Shown here piece by piece: positions 1 to 11,404 of a stretch of DNA of 64,000 nucleotides (positions within the stretch are counted from its first letter, which is position 1; each line of letters begins with the position of its first letter). Under the pieces are notes generated by a model, which was not told the DNA's origin, did no database searches, and saw nothing but the letters and a program-made list of their open reading frames with translations. Origin of the DNA: Tetracentron sinense (lineage: Eukaryota > Streptophyta > Magnoliopsida > Trochodendrales > Trochodendraceae). The DNA is taken from positions 23,016,826 through 23,080,825 of the forward strand of contig CM026559.1 of assembly GCA_015143295.1 (NCBI GenBank), written 5' to 3'. Made by a program: the position numbers and the translations under genes.

Positions 1-484
1 TATCCAAGCCTAAGGTAGACAAGCCCACCTATCAAAATATCAAAATACACAAACCCTCTCGTACTCTCCCCTCAACAGTAATCGAGGTACGGCCACACGT
101 CGAGGTCTCAGTCCGCCTGAGACTGTAGTGAAATAGACAGCTCTCTCTCCTCTATGTACTCTTCCTCGACCCAAGGCTCCGGGTCGAGGGCTCTCTTAGT
201 ACCTGCCGACATGAAAGTACGGCTGAGCATGGAATACTCAGGGAGTACAAGCTACTAGCTAACCATGACAATAATAACACACAATAACAGTAATACAATA
301 CAGAGCAGTAAGAGGAATATCACAAAGAAACAATGTTAAACATGATACAATACAATCATCTTGACGTGCGTGCATGAATGCGAAAACTCCAATAAAACTC
401 ATGCTTGGAAATCTGTTTCATGTCTCAGTATGGCTTGAGGAAATCATGTATGCGTGCATGCATGAATGCCTTGTCATCATCTTG

Positions 485-790
485 TAAACTTGCATCTTGT
501 AACTTGTGAGCCAGAGGCTAGCACCTGAATCTCCCTAGGCTGTCAACCTCCTTGATATATGATTTTCTTGTGAGCCAGAGGATAGTACCCGAATGTCCCT
601 GGGCTACCAACCTTCTTGACAATACGTGAATTTTAGTTACTTGTTTAGTTTTCTTGTGAGCCAGAGGCTAGTACCTGAATGTCCCTGGGCTACCAACCCC
701 CTTGACATGTAGTAATTTCAGTTTTCTTATGAGCCAGAGGCTAGTACACGAATGTCCCTGGGCTACCAACCTCCTTGACATGCAATGTTT
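485..790. repeat. Short tandem repeat inside LTR, 4 degenerate copies
   Basis: The core GAGCCAGAGGCTAGTACCTG followed by a 'CCCTGGGCTACCAACC' half recurs four times (near 508, 572, 658 and 730), 60-85 bp apart. The two related LTRs carry different tandem repeats at the equivalent place (25930-26590 and 31988-32182), so this is a rapidly changing module of the LTR family. Confidence 0.8.
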
Positions 791-1702
791 TCTTGTTGAT
801 TATTATATGCACGTGCTCTTGAAATCTCGGTTCATACAAACATGCGTGCTCATGTACGTGACAGTGGTGACAATCATGGGAATGCGGATAACAAGAGAGA
901 TATGGCATCACAATTCAATTCATAGTATAAGCATAGGTAACTTGAGTAATCTACATGGCATTTGATCAATTCATCATTCATAAGAGCACATGCATAGGGC
1001 CTACTTCCATTGATTCATTTTAGTCATTCATTCATAGTTTAGGCATTTTGTCCAACACAAAACCTACAATGTTTCCTTAATAGTTCATCTTCTTCTGTTT
1101 TTTTGTGCATGTTTTCCATCCAACCATCAAGGTAAGTTCATTATTGGTAAAATGTCCATCCTCCATGTTCCATTCCACACACCACACATATCATACATCA
1201 TACATTCGGCATCCCATCGCCTCAATCAACACCCCATACAAATCCATACCCTTTTCTTATCTTATTTATATTTATTGGAGATGTTACATTTCATAGGAAA
1301 AGAAATAATAATAGCAAGAATCACATTTCACATTAAGATAACTAGATTATGGCTGGGGAAGTTAGTAGGGTGTACTAACCTTGAATCAAGGCTTGATCTT
1401 GGTAGAAACCTTGATTGAAGCTCCAACTTGAAAGAAGAAAACCTTTGCTTGAAGGAAGCTTAGTGTGGGGAAGAAAACCCTTGCAAAAACGCCGTAGGAT
1501 CGCTGCCCTAGTTTGGAGAAACGAGCTCCACGAGTACTTAAGCCTTGAGCTTGAAGTAAATGAACTTGAGATGATCTAGGGTCTTCACCCCTTTGATTTC
1601 TTCTCAAAAGCACAACCCTAGGTTAGGAATCTCCTTCTCCTCTCTCTCTATCTCTCAAAATCTTCTAAGTATAGTGAATGAAGCCCTAAGGCTCGAGCAA
1701 AG

Positions 1703-1710
1703 CCTTATAG
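1703..1710 (-). promoter_or_regulatory. TATA-like box of the minus-strand LTR
   Basis: The minus strand reads CTATAAGG. It lies about 65 bp downstream, in LTR orientation, of the palindrome array at 1776-1975. This matches the better TATA boxes at 27769-27777 and 33031-33038 in related LTRs. Confidence 0.4.
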
Positions 1711-1775
1711 GAAAGGGTTTAACCCCCAAAAGACGAAATAGCCCTTACTGAAATTTCTGCAAAAATGCAAAGACT

Positions 1776-1975
1776 GAGCGATCGGTGGTTATGACCGATC
1801 GATCGGTTGCCTACCGAGCGATCTGTGTTCTTGACCGAGCGACCGGTCAAAAACATGCTCTCTGGAAAAATTCCCCATACAAAAAAAGTTAACCAGTCGA
1901 TAGCCATTGATCGATCGGTTTTGGACTGATCGATTGCTACTCAAGACCAAGCGATCGGTTGCTCTGCAATTCTTC
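1776..1975. repeat. Array of CGATCG-centred palindromes upstream of the LTR TATA
   Basis: About eight units of the type ACCGATCGATCGGT or GACCGAGCGATCGGT, separated by 10-40 bp. Each is self-complementary or nearly so. The array has a clear homologue at 33102-33296 in the same order. Confidence 0.85.
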
Positions 1976-2239
1976 TGCTGAGTTCACTTTTCACCCATTC
2001 TTACTACTTGAACCTTTTCCTCTTCTATTCTAATCTCTCCTAAACTTGCCTAAACTTTCCTAGGACACTTTCGAGACTTATAGACATTTTTAAATAATTA
2101 ATTTAATTAATAATACCATTCTTAACAAAAAAATTCCTCAAGGCTTGAAATTCTCATTTCATGAATTCTTTTGAGATTACATATGTATCATGCCTTGACA
2201 CACATCCCAAGGCATATACAAAAGTTCCGGGGTTCTACA

Positions 2240-3330
2240 AGAGTTGAGTGCATTGATTCGATTATAAACATTCTTTGCCATAAAAGTAAAAACCATTAAT
2301 TACTAACATTTTTTATGGTGCCTATTCAGACTGGGGTTCTAAAGAGCTCAGCCCCAAAGTTTAAAACCCCAGCCAAAGTTCAGCCCAAGCTTAATCTCAA
2401 TCCAAGCTCCTCAGCCCAAGATTGGTTCACCACATAAAATTGGGGTTCAGGCCGAGTCTGGATTTCCTTGAGTTGAATAACTTGTGGGTTAAATTTGAGT
2501 TAACTTTGGATTTAGTTTATTTTAAAGAAAACTAGAAACCAATGTTGATTTCTTAACGTAAAAGATTAGGTTTCTTTTAATGGTAAGAGAATCAAAATTA
2601 TTTTTTTTTTATAAAACAATCTTAGTTTAGATATTAAGAAAATCTCTTAGTTTTCTACAAGACATATGATCACACAGCCATTTTCAAATTAAAAACTTCT
2701 TTATACTGAGTCTAATTGCATGGATTATAAACGTTCTTTTCCATAAAAGTAAAAAACCATGGATTGTTATTGTTTTTTTATGGTGGTAGTGCAGACTGGG
2801 GTTAGCACAATTTCAGCCCCAAAGTTCAAAACCCTGGCTGAAATTCCACCCAAGCCCAATCTCAATCTAATCCCCTTTGGCCAAGCTTGGCTCACCAAAT
2901 AACATGTGGCCTCAGGCTGGGTTTGGTTATGGCGTGAGTTGAAAAACTTGTAGGTTGAATTTGAGTTAACTTCGTATTTAGTTGTTTTCTAAAAACCAGG
3001 AAACCAATGGTGAATATAGAAGATTTGGTTTTTTTTAAAAGTAAGATAATCAAATTTTTTTTTATTTTTTTCATTAATAAAAAAGATTAGTTAAGATAGT
3101 AAAAAAAATCACTTAGCTTTTTACAATAAATAGGATCATAAACATTTGCAATTTAATAAATTTTTATGCCAGGGTTTGTTGCATGGATTAGAAATGTGTT
3201 TTGACATAAAAGTAAAATACAGGGATTATAAAAAACATTTATAGAGGCTGTGTAGAGTGCACGAGCTAAGCCCCAAAGTTTAAAACCTTAATCGAAGCTC
3301 AGCTAGATATATCATTTTTTTTTTTCAATT
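2240..3330. repeat. Tandem repeat, period about 465 bp, 2.3 copies
   Basis: The segment GCATGGATTATAAACG, followed by a 'CATAAAAGTAAAAACCAT' block and a 'GACTGGGGTT...CAGCCCCAAAGTT' block, recurs near 2250, 2717 and 3180. A further copy in the same phase lies at 15742-16010. No long ORF runs through it. Function unknown; it may be a satellite remnant or part of an unrecognised element. Confidence 0.75.
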
Positions 3331-3434
3331 AAAACAAAAATATATAATTCCTGTTTGTAGCCTTTCTTCCAATATTTAAAGTTATTGTGAGCCCACCACA
3401 AATCAATGTAAACTTGCCCAAAACAAACTAATAC
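3331..3434. other. AT-rich stretch, host of the Sirevirus insertion
   Basis: No gene or element recognised. The last five bases AATAC (3430-3434) are the left TSD of the Sirevirus and recur at 14810-14814. Host sequence resumes at 14815. Confidence 0.6.
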
Positions 3435-4070
3435 TGTTGCCCAGATATGGACCCTAGAGGGGGGGGGGGTGAATAGGGTCAGTGGCAAAATAAAAAATTA
3501 TTCCTTTTTAAATGCGGAAAAATAAAAGCTAAAAGGATGCAACTATGCACAAACTAAATAAAGTAATTTAAGTGCACAAAAAGAAGGAGAAAGAGTAAAG
3601 GAGTGCAAACACAGAGTTGTTTTCGAGGTTCGTCAAACCCAGCCTACTCCCTGCCTCAAGCAACACCAGCTTGAAGGATTCCACTACAGTCCACGACTGC
3701 ACAAACTTCTTAATCTAGTGAAGCCTAAACCCTTTACAACCTCTCTTCTAGTTGAGGTGAACCGTACAGCACTCAGAGCACAACCCTCTCTGGTTTACAC
3801 GAAGCAACAGCTTCACAGAACACGCATGTTCTTGGATGATGATAACATATTTTGGATCTTAGATCTGAAAGATAAACCCCTTTAAGAGTTAGAAATGAAT
3901 GGAATATCAAGATCTATAAAATCTCTCAAGTGGAAGATTGGATTTTAGCTCAAAAGAGAAAAACAGAGTATCGTTTGCAGATTTGGGATTTTTAAGCTCA
4001 AGAGAGTGATTTTCAATGTAATAGTGTAGGAGTGAGTGTAGTTATTTTTTAGATCATTCAAAAATCACTT

Positions 4071-4080
4071 CTATTTATAG
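4071..4080 (-). promoter_or_regulatory. TATA box of Sirevirus left LTR
   Basis: The minus strand reads CTATAAATAG. The same box is at 13684-13694 in the other LTR. The main palindrome cluster begins about 105 bp upstream. Confidence 0.6.
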
Positions 4081-4184
4081 TGATCAGAAATTTATTACCG
4101 TTTAATGAATCATTAAATGCGAAATACCTGTTATAAATATAGCCGTTGGCAATAAAGAACGGTTTTTCAAAATTTTTCTAAACT

Positions 4185-4660
4185 ATCCAGTCGATTAAAG
4201 GAGCCTCCTAATCGGCTGGATGGTTGCCTGATTGCCTGGATCAATTTCCTGATCGGCTGGATCACAAAAACATGTTTTGGAGAGTTTTGTTCCATCCAGT
4301 CGATTAGAGGACGGCATGATCTGTTGGATGGACCATGTGATCGACTGAATGGTCATCCTAATTGGCTGGATAGACCAAAAATTTCCAGATCTTTGGTTTA
4401 TCAGATCTTTAATGCATTTTCTTTAACTTTAATGATTTGCACGAGTTCCAAAGTCTTTAATTATGTTAGTAAAACATGATTAACAACTCATTATGGTTTT
4501 TAGAATGATTTAGGATGGATTAGCAAGAAGAACCAACGCGATCAGCACATGCAGACAAATTTTGAAAAAAATTGTTCTTTCCAGTCGATTACAGGGCTTG
4601 CCTGATCGACTGGATGGTCTGCCTAATCGGATGGATGACCTATCTGATCAACTGGATAGG
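4185..4660. repeat. Palindrome clusters in Sirevirus left LTR
   Basis: Clusters at 4185-4377 and 4577-4660 contain about a dozen units of the form (A/C)TCCAGTCGATTA or TGATCGGCTGGAT. Neighbouring units are inverted copies of each other. Arrays of palindromes in LTR cis regions are documented for maize Sireviruses, so this supports the lineage call. Confidence 0.85.
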
Positions 4661-5201
4661 CTAATTTTATTTGCAGAATCCATTTTCAAAACCTTTAAAG
4701 TATGATTAGATTCCAAGGTTTTGTATTTAACTTTTATGAGTATAATTAACATGTTTTAAGGTCCTTAATCATATTTTAACATTTGTTCAAGGAACCTATG
4801 GTCAATCTAAGGTATTTAGAGCTTTTTCACCAAATCAACCACATGAGGATTTTTACAATAAATCCTAGACAGACCATACTTACTACCTAGACTAAAACCT
4901 TGATGGAGATAAGCTTTGAGCTTCAATGGTCTTCAGCAGCAGTGTCTTCTAGGCAATCTTCCAACATCCTTTTTGTTGATAGTTGATCATCTCTTTGAAG
5001 CTTTGATTTGGAATTTTCATCATGTCTTGACTTGGTCCATTCATTGAAAGTTCTTGAGTATGCTTGAAGTCCATTTCTAATTTATGAATACTGTAAAATA
5101 AATTGCTCATGGAAAATATTAGTATCACAAGATTCATTTCATTATATGTGTAATCATTAAAATTAATTGAGGGACACATGGTTGTAACCTTAAGGCTAAC
5201 A

Positions 5202-5216
5202 ATCTCCTCCTTTTTG
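5202..5216 (-). other. Polypurine tract of the Sirevirus
   Basis: Directly beside the left LTR the minus strand reads AAAAAGGAGGAGAT, the expected plus-strand primer position. Confidence 0.75.
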
Positions 5217-5619
5217 ATGATGACACACATAATGGAATGAAATGGGTTGAACTCCCCCTCAACAGTTACTTTTCATAAAAAACCCCCTAAGCAAGTGCAT
5301 AAAAGAAATATTATTAAGTTAAGACCAAGAAAAGTTCCACAAAGAGGATTCTAAAGAATTTTCTATTTAATACCAAGAAAAGTTCCATAAGAGAATTTAT
5401 GTTAATTTCAAGAATCAAGAGAAGTTCCATGACATTCTTAATTTAGTTCAAGTATGCAAAAAAATCTCATGTATTTCATATGTTTCAAAACATCCATACA
5501 TACGTAATCATGAAAAGAATCAAGTCCCTACTACATTTCATGTCCTTACTACATTTCATTTGTCTTCTCCCCCTTGTCAACATAAAAAAAATAATACAAG
5601 AACAGGAAAAACATATAAG
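5217..5619. other. Sirevirus 3' untranslated stretch
   Basis: AT-rich sequence between the last ORF and the polypurine tract, with the motif AAGAAAAGTTCCA(C/T) repeated three times near 5327, 5378 and 5418. No supported coding. Confidence 0.5.
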
Positions 5620-7603
5620 CTACAGTCCACCCTTCTTTTGTTTCTTGATAAGATCAACAACTTTGGAAAAAATGTCTTCTTGAGGAGTTGCATCTTCAGA
5701 AGGTGGAGTCTTGGGGTCTTCTTCACTGGAGGAGAGAGCTTGGAGGTCATCAGGAGAGTCAGAAGATGAGGACTGAGCTGAGTCTTCATCAGAGGAGGGA
5801 AGGGAGATGATAGGATCATCCTTGGGCTGACCCCTTCTGTAAGGTGTTTGCTTCATAGGCCTCTTGCCTTTTGAGAGGGAAGGGGGCTGAAGTAGAGGGT
5901 TAAGAGGAAGGGGCTCTAGAAGCCAAACTGACTAGGAAGTTATTGATCATTTTCAGCTCATCAGTGGCTCGAAGGGTGATGGTGGCTAACAGAGAATCAT
6001 GTTCAGCCATGTCCAAGAGCAGCTGCCCATGAGTCTTCAATTGAAGTGCTGAAGAGTCCACTTGACCTTGAATCACTTTTGTCACTTTGTCCAACTTTAT
6101 AAACTCCTCCATTTGATCTCCTTCCAGCCTATGAAGCAAGGATGTCACAGTATCCACTCTATTCTTAGTGACTGAAGTGTCCATATTGACAGTCCCTAGG
6201 ACTGAGTAGGCTGCATCAATTCTCTCTTTCAAGTCTTCATGCACTGTAGAAATGGAGGCTTCTAGGGAGGATATTCTCTCTCTTATTTCACTTCTGAAGT
6301 CTACAGAGGATCCCTCTAATTAGGCTATCCTGTCTCTGATCTCTATCTGCAAACCAGTGGCTTCGGCCTCTTGGTTCTCTAACCTTTCTCTGACTTCAGC
6401 TTGAAAACCAATCATTCCAGTACCCAGAGAGTCCAATTTTCCCAACAGGAGGCTGAGAAAATCATCAGAAAGAGAAGGTTTGAATGGGTGCTCAGGTGGA
6501 GCAAAGGAACCACCAACCTCAAAATGAGGAGTGGGAGCTCTGAGTGGAGATGAGGGAGGAGTGAAAGTACTTCTGGCAGGGGATGTAGCTGGAGATGGAG
6601 AATGAAAGGACTGATCAAGAGGTGGATCAGTAGAAGGATCAGAAGTAAAGGGAGCAAGAAGAGGTGCTAGTTTAGCTGATGAAGAGGGCTGAGCTGAGGA
6701 GGAGGAAGGCTGAGTGCCAGAAATTTTTGGACACCATTTCTGAAGGTCCTGATTCCACTGATATCTCATTCTAACTAGAGTGGTTGTGTTGTAGATATCA
6801 TAGTGGGCAGGTTAAATTACTTCGAGGGTGGAGTCAAAAGAAAGTTCAAAATATTTAAAGATTTTGGTAAGAAGCTGTCCATAGGGAAGACAGGCATTCT
6901 TTTTGGGAACACACTCTACCATATTGTGAAAAATTAGATAGCAGAGATCAAAAGGTTGGGTAGTGAGAACACACCAAATGAGAAAAACATCAAAGTATGA
7001 AAGGTAATTTCTACTACCTTTTCTGGGTAAAATATTATAGAAGATGATGTGATGAACTAGTCTGGCATCCAAAGTCAGACTGTTTAGAGTGGGTATAGAA
7101 GTTTGGGTGATTTCTTTGGAGCAAATGAGGTTGAGAGCTTCAATTGGCTCAAATCCAGGATAATTTGGCCAATCTTTGGAAGCAAACATTTTTATGCTTC
7201 CAGTAGGGACAGAAAGAATAGAGGTAAGAATTTCTATAGACAAGGTAATGTCCTTGGCACAGACAAAGGAGGTGAAGGTGTTGGTGGAAGGACTGAAGTG
7301 AAGGTGAGAGTAAAAAAGTTTAACTAATTCAGGAAACATTGGTTCCTTGAATTGAAGGAGTTGGAGTCATCCTAGAGCTTTAAAGAGACCGCAGATGTGA
7401 CCTAGGCCCTACTCAGAAAGAACAGAGTCTAAGATCTTACCATAGACGATGTGTCTTGAATGAATGATGTCTCTGTACTTTTTGGTAGCCTTCCTGGTCT
7501 TGAAACACGAGGCCGGAGCTTCTTCAACTTCAGCAGGGGCTTTCTCTGATCTTCGCTGTCTTTTAGGGCTAGATCCTTCTTCTGTGTTCTTTGTCCTCAC
7601 CAT
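5620..7603 (-). pseudogene. Post-pol ORF (env position) of the Sirevirus, broken
   Basis: The reading starts with MVRTKNTEEGSSPKRQRR at 7603, a basic N-terminus. A globular segment follows (7339-6812) of the type annotated in databases as 'putative plant transposon protein'. Next is a Ser/Pro-rich linker (6769-6450), a charged, probably coiled-coil part (6450-5900) with heptad-like 'LENQEAEATGLQIEIRDRI' spacing, and an acidic Ser/Asp/Glu tail (5856-5620). The first four pieces share one frame and are split by stops; the tail is shifted. Sireviruses often have an ORF in this place, called env-like by position. Here I see no signal peptide or convincing membrane anchor, so 'env' is not supported. 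Its role is unknown; it is a pseudogene in this copy. Confidence 0.7.
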
Positions 7604-8375
7604 CTTGAATAGGGAGTGAAAAGAAGTAGATTACAAATGGATTTGATGAGGTTCTAGGGTTTGGAGATAAGAGATGAGGAGAAATTTGACTTTGGAGGGA
7701 AGAGATGAAAGGGAACAGTGAATATGAAAAGTTGAAACTGAATAAGAATTTGGGGATTTTGGGTTTTAAAGAAATTTTTTTTAAAAAAATTTTCACTATC
7801 TAGTCGATTACATGAATGGTCTAATCGGCTGGATTGTCCATCTAATCGATTAGGACAGTTAAGTGATCAGCTGGATAGAAGAAAAACGAAAATTTTAAAG
7901 AAATAAAACATAACATTCATTTTAACACTATCCAGTCAATTAGAGACTCTGTCTGATCGGCTGGATCCATCATCCATTCGATTAGATCACTAGAGTGATC
8001 GACTGGATAGAAGGAAAAAATCTGAAAAATTTGCAGATTTCTTCAAAAACCTGTTTTCTACACAATGATCATAACACACTTTATTCAAAACATCAATTAA
8101 TCATTGCAAACCAACATACACAATTTTTGATCAAAAGAAAATATATTTTAGCAACTTTTACTAAATTTTGCAGATTATTAATTTTTCACTTTTAAGGTGA
8201 ATTCTTTCAAGTTTTAAGCTGTGATTTTGAACATTTGAGATTATAAAATTTTAGATAGCTTACTTAATCATAGTTCTCTTCTCAAGGTACAAAACTTTTA
8301 ATGTTGAATGGATTTTGTGAATATATCAGCAAGTTGGTTGTTTGAATCTACAAATTCTAACATAACATCCACATT
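7604..8375. repeat. Spacer between RNase H and last ORF, with palindrome units
   Basis: Non-coding. Between 7800 and 8010 it repeats the LTR-type motif pair (TCGATTA...CTAATCGGCTGGAT, GTGATCGACTGGATAG) about eight times. The palindrome family therefore occurs inside the element as well as in both LTRs. Confidence 0.75.
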
Positions 8376-8981
8376 CTATACATGATCCCTAATGAAATGA
8401 TATCTGATTTCTATATGTTTAGTTCTTGAGTGTTGAATAGGATTTTTAGTCATACAAATGGCACTAGTATTGTCACATCTAATTGGAATATTTGAATAAG
8501 ACAATTTATAATCTTCCAAGAGTTGTTTCATATAGAGATTTTGAGCACAACAGCTTCTAGCGACTATGTATCCAGCCTCAGCTGTAGACAAGGCTACGAA
8601 ATTTTGTTTCTTACTAAACCATGAAACAAGGGAACACCCTAAGAAATGACAAGTGCCACTAGTACTTTTTCTATCAATTTTACATCCGGCAAAGTCAACA
8701 TCTGAGCAACTTATTAATTCTAAAGATGTATTATTTGGATACCAAAGTCCTAGATCAGTTGAACCTAACAAGTATCTAAAGATTCTTTTAACAGCAGTTA
8801 GGTGAGATTCCTTTGGACAAGATTGAAATCTAGCACATAAGCATACACTGAACATTATGTCAAGTCTACTAATAGTGAGGTACAGCAGACTTCCAATCAT
8901 GCCTCTATACTTCTTTTCATCAATATTTTTACGATTTTCATCTTTATCTAGTTTGATTGATGGATTCATAGGTGTATTCAT
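8376..8981 (-). pseudogene. Copia RNase H domain (Sirevirus pol)
   Basis: The 201-residue open stretch begins in the RT connection region (PMNPSIKLDKDENRKNID) and continues through RNase H. Catalytic-type segments are CSDVDFAG (Asp), STAEAGYIVA and IRCDNTSAI (Asp). Copia enzymes normally read STAEAEY; here the second Glu, probably the catalytic one, is Gly (codon GGA at 8571-8573 on the minus strand). The domain would degrade the RNA strand of the RNA:DNA hybrid during reverse transcription. The segment continues past a stop with 'VDVMLEFVDSNNQLADIFTK', the usual Copia C-terminus. Confidence 0.88.
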
Positions 8982-9124
8982 TATTTAGTGTTTTCCATAC
9001 CAAATTTCTTAAGAAGTTCTTTAGTATATTTGCTTTGATTTATGAAGTTTCCTTGCTTAGTTTGTTTTATTTGAAGTCCAAGAAAGAATGTTAGCTCTCC
9101 TATCATGCTCATTTCAAATTTTTT

Positions 9125-9635
9125 TTACATAATATTAGCAAACTCATTACACAAACATTTATTGGTGGAACCAAACACAATATCATCAACATATATTTGA
9201 ACTAATAGCATATCATGTGATTTTGTTTTCACAAATAGAGTTGTATCAAGTTTTCCTCTTGTAAACTCATTATCAATCAAAAAGTTACTTAATATTTCAT
9301 ACCAAGCTCTAGGAGCCTGTTTTAATCCATACAAAGCTTTTGTCAATTTAAACACATGATTAGGTAGATTATGGTTTTCAAAGTAAGGAAGTTGCTCTAC
9401 ATAGACTTCTTTAGAAATGAATTCATTTAGAAATGCACTTTTTACATCCATTTTGGAATAGCTTAAAGTCTTTATGATTTGTAAAAGCAAGTAGCATTCT
9501 AATGGCTTCAATTCTAGCAACCGGGGCAAAGCTTTCATCATAATCTATCCCCTTTTGTTGATTGTAACCTTGAGCTACCAACCTAGCTTTGTTTTTAATT
9601 ATATTTTCAGATTCATCCTTTTTATTTCTAAACAC
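9125..9635 (-). pseudogene. Copia reverse transcriptase (Sirevirus pol), frameshifted
   Basis: Two overlapping frames make up the RT core. The first (9635-9423) has KARLVAQGYNQQKGIDYDE and FAPVARIEAIRMLLA. After a shift near 9480 the second (9541-9125) has MDVKSAFLNE, ALYGLKQAPRAWYE and the catalytic YVDD at residues 117-120. It stops at 9122-9124, after which the frame resumes toward the RNase H part at 8981. These are standard Copia RT motifs in the standard order. The frameshift and stops make it non-functional. Confidence 0.9.
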
Positions 9636-9902
9636 CCATTTAGTACCAATAACAGATTTATCTTTTGGTCTGGGTACTAAATCTCATACTTAGTTTCTCT
9701 CAAATTGGTTAAGTTCTTCCTGCATTACAATACCCCAAGATTCATCTTCAATGGCTTCAAGGGCATTTTTAGGTTCAATTTGAGAAAGGAAAGCTAAATT
9801 ATTACATATATTTCTTCTTGTTCTAACTCCATTTCCTATGTCACCAAGAATTAGGTCTTTAGGATGATCTTTATTTAATTTCCAAGCTTTAGGTAATTTG
9901 AT

Positions 9903-10691
9903 TTATTCTTCAACATCAATTTCTTCTTCATCTTCATTTTCAACAAGATTTTCATGTATGATTTCATTAGATTCTTGTTGCTCTTTTTCTTGATTAGTTA
10001 ATTCAATCTTAGATATTTCTTTAGAAATTTTATCAACCTTTGTATCTTCATCTTCTTCAATTGGTTTAGTCTTTTCAAATGGATTAGTTTCATCAAGGAC
10101 TACATGTATTGATTCTTTAACATTTAAAGATTTTTTATTATAAACTCTATAAGCTTTGCTATTTTGAGAGTAGCCTAGGAAGATTCGTTCATTAGCTTTA
10201 GGATCAAATTTCTTTAAATGATGTTTGTCATTTAGAATAAAACATTTACATCCAAACACTTTAAAGTAACCAATATTGGGGGATCTTCCTTTCCAAAGTT
10301 CATAAGGAGTTTTTATTAATTTTTTTCTTATTATTGCCCTATTAATAACATAACAAGAGGTATTGATGGCTTCAGCCCAAAAATCGTTAGGAAGTTTATG
10401 CTCATTTAGCATAGTTCTAGCCATCTCTTGAAGAGATCTATTCTTCCTTTCAACAACTCCATTTTGTTGAGGAGTTCTTGGAGCTGAGAAGTTATGATTA
10501 AAACCATTTTCTTCACAATAAAGCTCAAGCTCCTTATTTTTGAATTCACCACCTCTATCACTTCTTATGTTATTTAATAGTGTATCATTTTTCATTTTGT
10601 ACTCTATTGCAAAAATTTTTAAATAGATTTGGTGCTTCACTTTTGTGTGATAAAAACAATACCCAAGTATATCTAGAATAATCATCAACAA
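9903..10691 (-). pseudogene. Copia integrase catalytic core and C-terminus (Sirevirus pol)
   Basis: The open stretch holds RSDRGGEF (second Asp) and NGVVERKN (Glu), 35 residues apart: the second half of the D,D-35-E integrase triad. 'FGCKCFI' and 'RIFLGYS' are typical of the Copia integrase C-terminal region. The first Asp segment (MDLFGPNEVV) lies upstream near 10750 in another frame, so at least one frameshift separates them. An acidic, Glu-rich tail leads toward RT. The enzyme inserts the cDNA into the genome; here it is broken. Confidence 0.9.
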
Positions 10692-11404
10692 TCACAAATG
10701 TATATGTTTTACCACCTAAGCTAACTACTTCATTGGGTCCAAATAGGTCCATATGTAGAAGTTCTAAGAGCCTAGAGGTTTAGATAACTTTCTTATTCTT
10801 AAATGGGGATTTTATTTGTTTTCTAAGTTGGCATGCATCACATATTTTATCTTTTATAAAAGTAGTCTTTGCGAGACTCTTTACTAAGTCATTTTTAGAT
10901 AATTTAGAGAGCAATTTCATACTAGCATGACCTAAACGTTTATGTCACAACCAACTGGCTTCACTAACAGCAGATAAACACATCATGTTTTGAGCAGTTA
11001 AATCATCAAACTCAAGACTATAAACATTCTAATTTCTATAAGCAATGAACAAGGTATTAACATTATCCTTATCATTAATTATGCATAGATTTGATTTAAA
11101 ACAAACATTTAAACCTTTATCGCAAAGTTGGCTTATACTAATTAGATTATGTTTAAGTCCTTGAACTAATAAAACATTTTCAATCAAAGTAGAAGAATTC
11201 TTACCAACATTTCCGATGCCAATGATCTTCCCCTTCGCATTGTCCCCGAATGTCACATGCCCTCCATCCTTGGGAGGGATAGAAATGAATAAATCTTTAT
11301 TCCCACTCATGTGCCTTGAGCAGCCACTATCCAAGAACCATACTATTTTGGAGGAACTTGACTTGAAGCATACCTACAAGATAAGTTCAAGTAACTTTCT
11401 TTAG
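10692..11404 (-). pseudogene. Protease active site and GAG-pre-integrase region (Sirevirus pol)
   Basis: WFLDSGCSRHMSG (Asp-Ser-Gly codons at 11323-11331) is the Copia aspartic protease active site. GGHVTFGDNAKGKI and VQGLKHNLISISQLC follow. The zinc-binding GAG-pre-integrase part (HKRLGHASMK ... CDACQLRKQ) lies at about 10955-10830. A stop replaces the Trp before HKRLGH (TGG to TGA type), and another stop lies at about 11027. The protease matures the polyprotein; this copy cannot make it. Confidence 0.88.

Larger units (their letters stand above)
1..2239 (-). mobile_element. Right end of a large Tekay-like Gypsy LTR (probable solo LTR)
   Basis: The block ends in GGTTCTACA and is followed by AGAGT, a possible TSD whose partner lies outside the window. 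It is close kin to the complete solo LTR at 31340-33796: both have a 'GAGCATGGAATACTCAG'-like block, then a local tandem repeat, then a CGATCGGT palindrome array, then a CTACA end. The TATA-like box (1703-1710) reads on the minus strand, so the LTR is in minus orientation. The small ORFs inside are not supported as genes. The Tekay/Del assignment is an inference from LTR length and the TGTAAC..CTACA ends of its relatives; no coding domain is present. Confidence 0.75.
3435..5201 (-). repeat. Left LTR (3' LTR) of the Sirevirus
   Basis: 1767 bp, TGTTGCCCAGATATGG at the left end and TAAGGCTAACA at the right. It matches 13048-14809 throughout. It holds a minus-strand TATA box (4071-4080) and two palindrome clusters (4185-4377 and 4577-4660) built from ATCCAGTCGATTAG and its near reverse complement CTAATCGGCTGGAT. 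Confidence 0.95.

Noticed and set aside
1386..1907. Minus-strand ORFs in the first LTR
   Set aside because: Inside a non-coding LTR next to the palindrome array; composition driven by repeats.
2892..3074. 60-codon minus-strand ORF in the 465-bp repeat
   Set aside because: Low-complexity Lys/Ile-rich reading of an AT-rich repeat; absent from the other unit copies.
5480..5819. Several overlapping ORFs on both strands
   Set aside because: Shadows of the acidic Ser/Asp/Glu tail of the post-pol ORF.
7103..7327. Plus-strand ORF of 74 codons
   Set aside because: Antisense shadow of the Sirevirus post-pol ORF.
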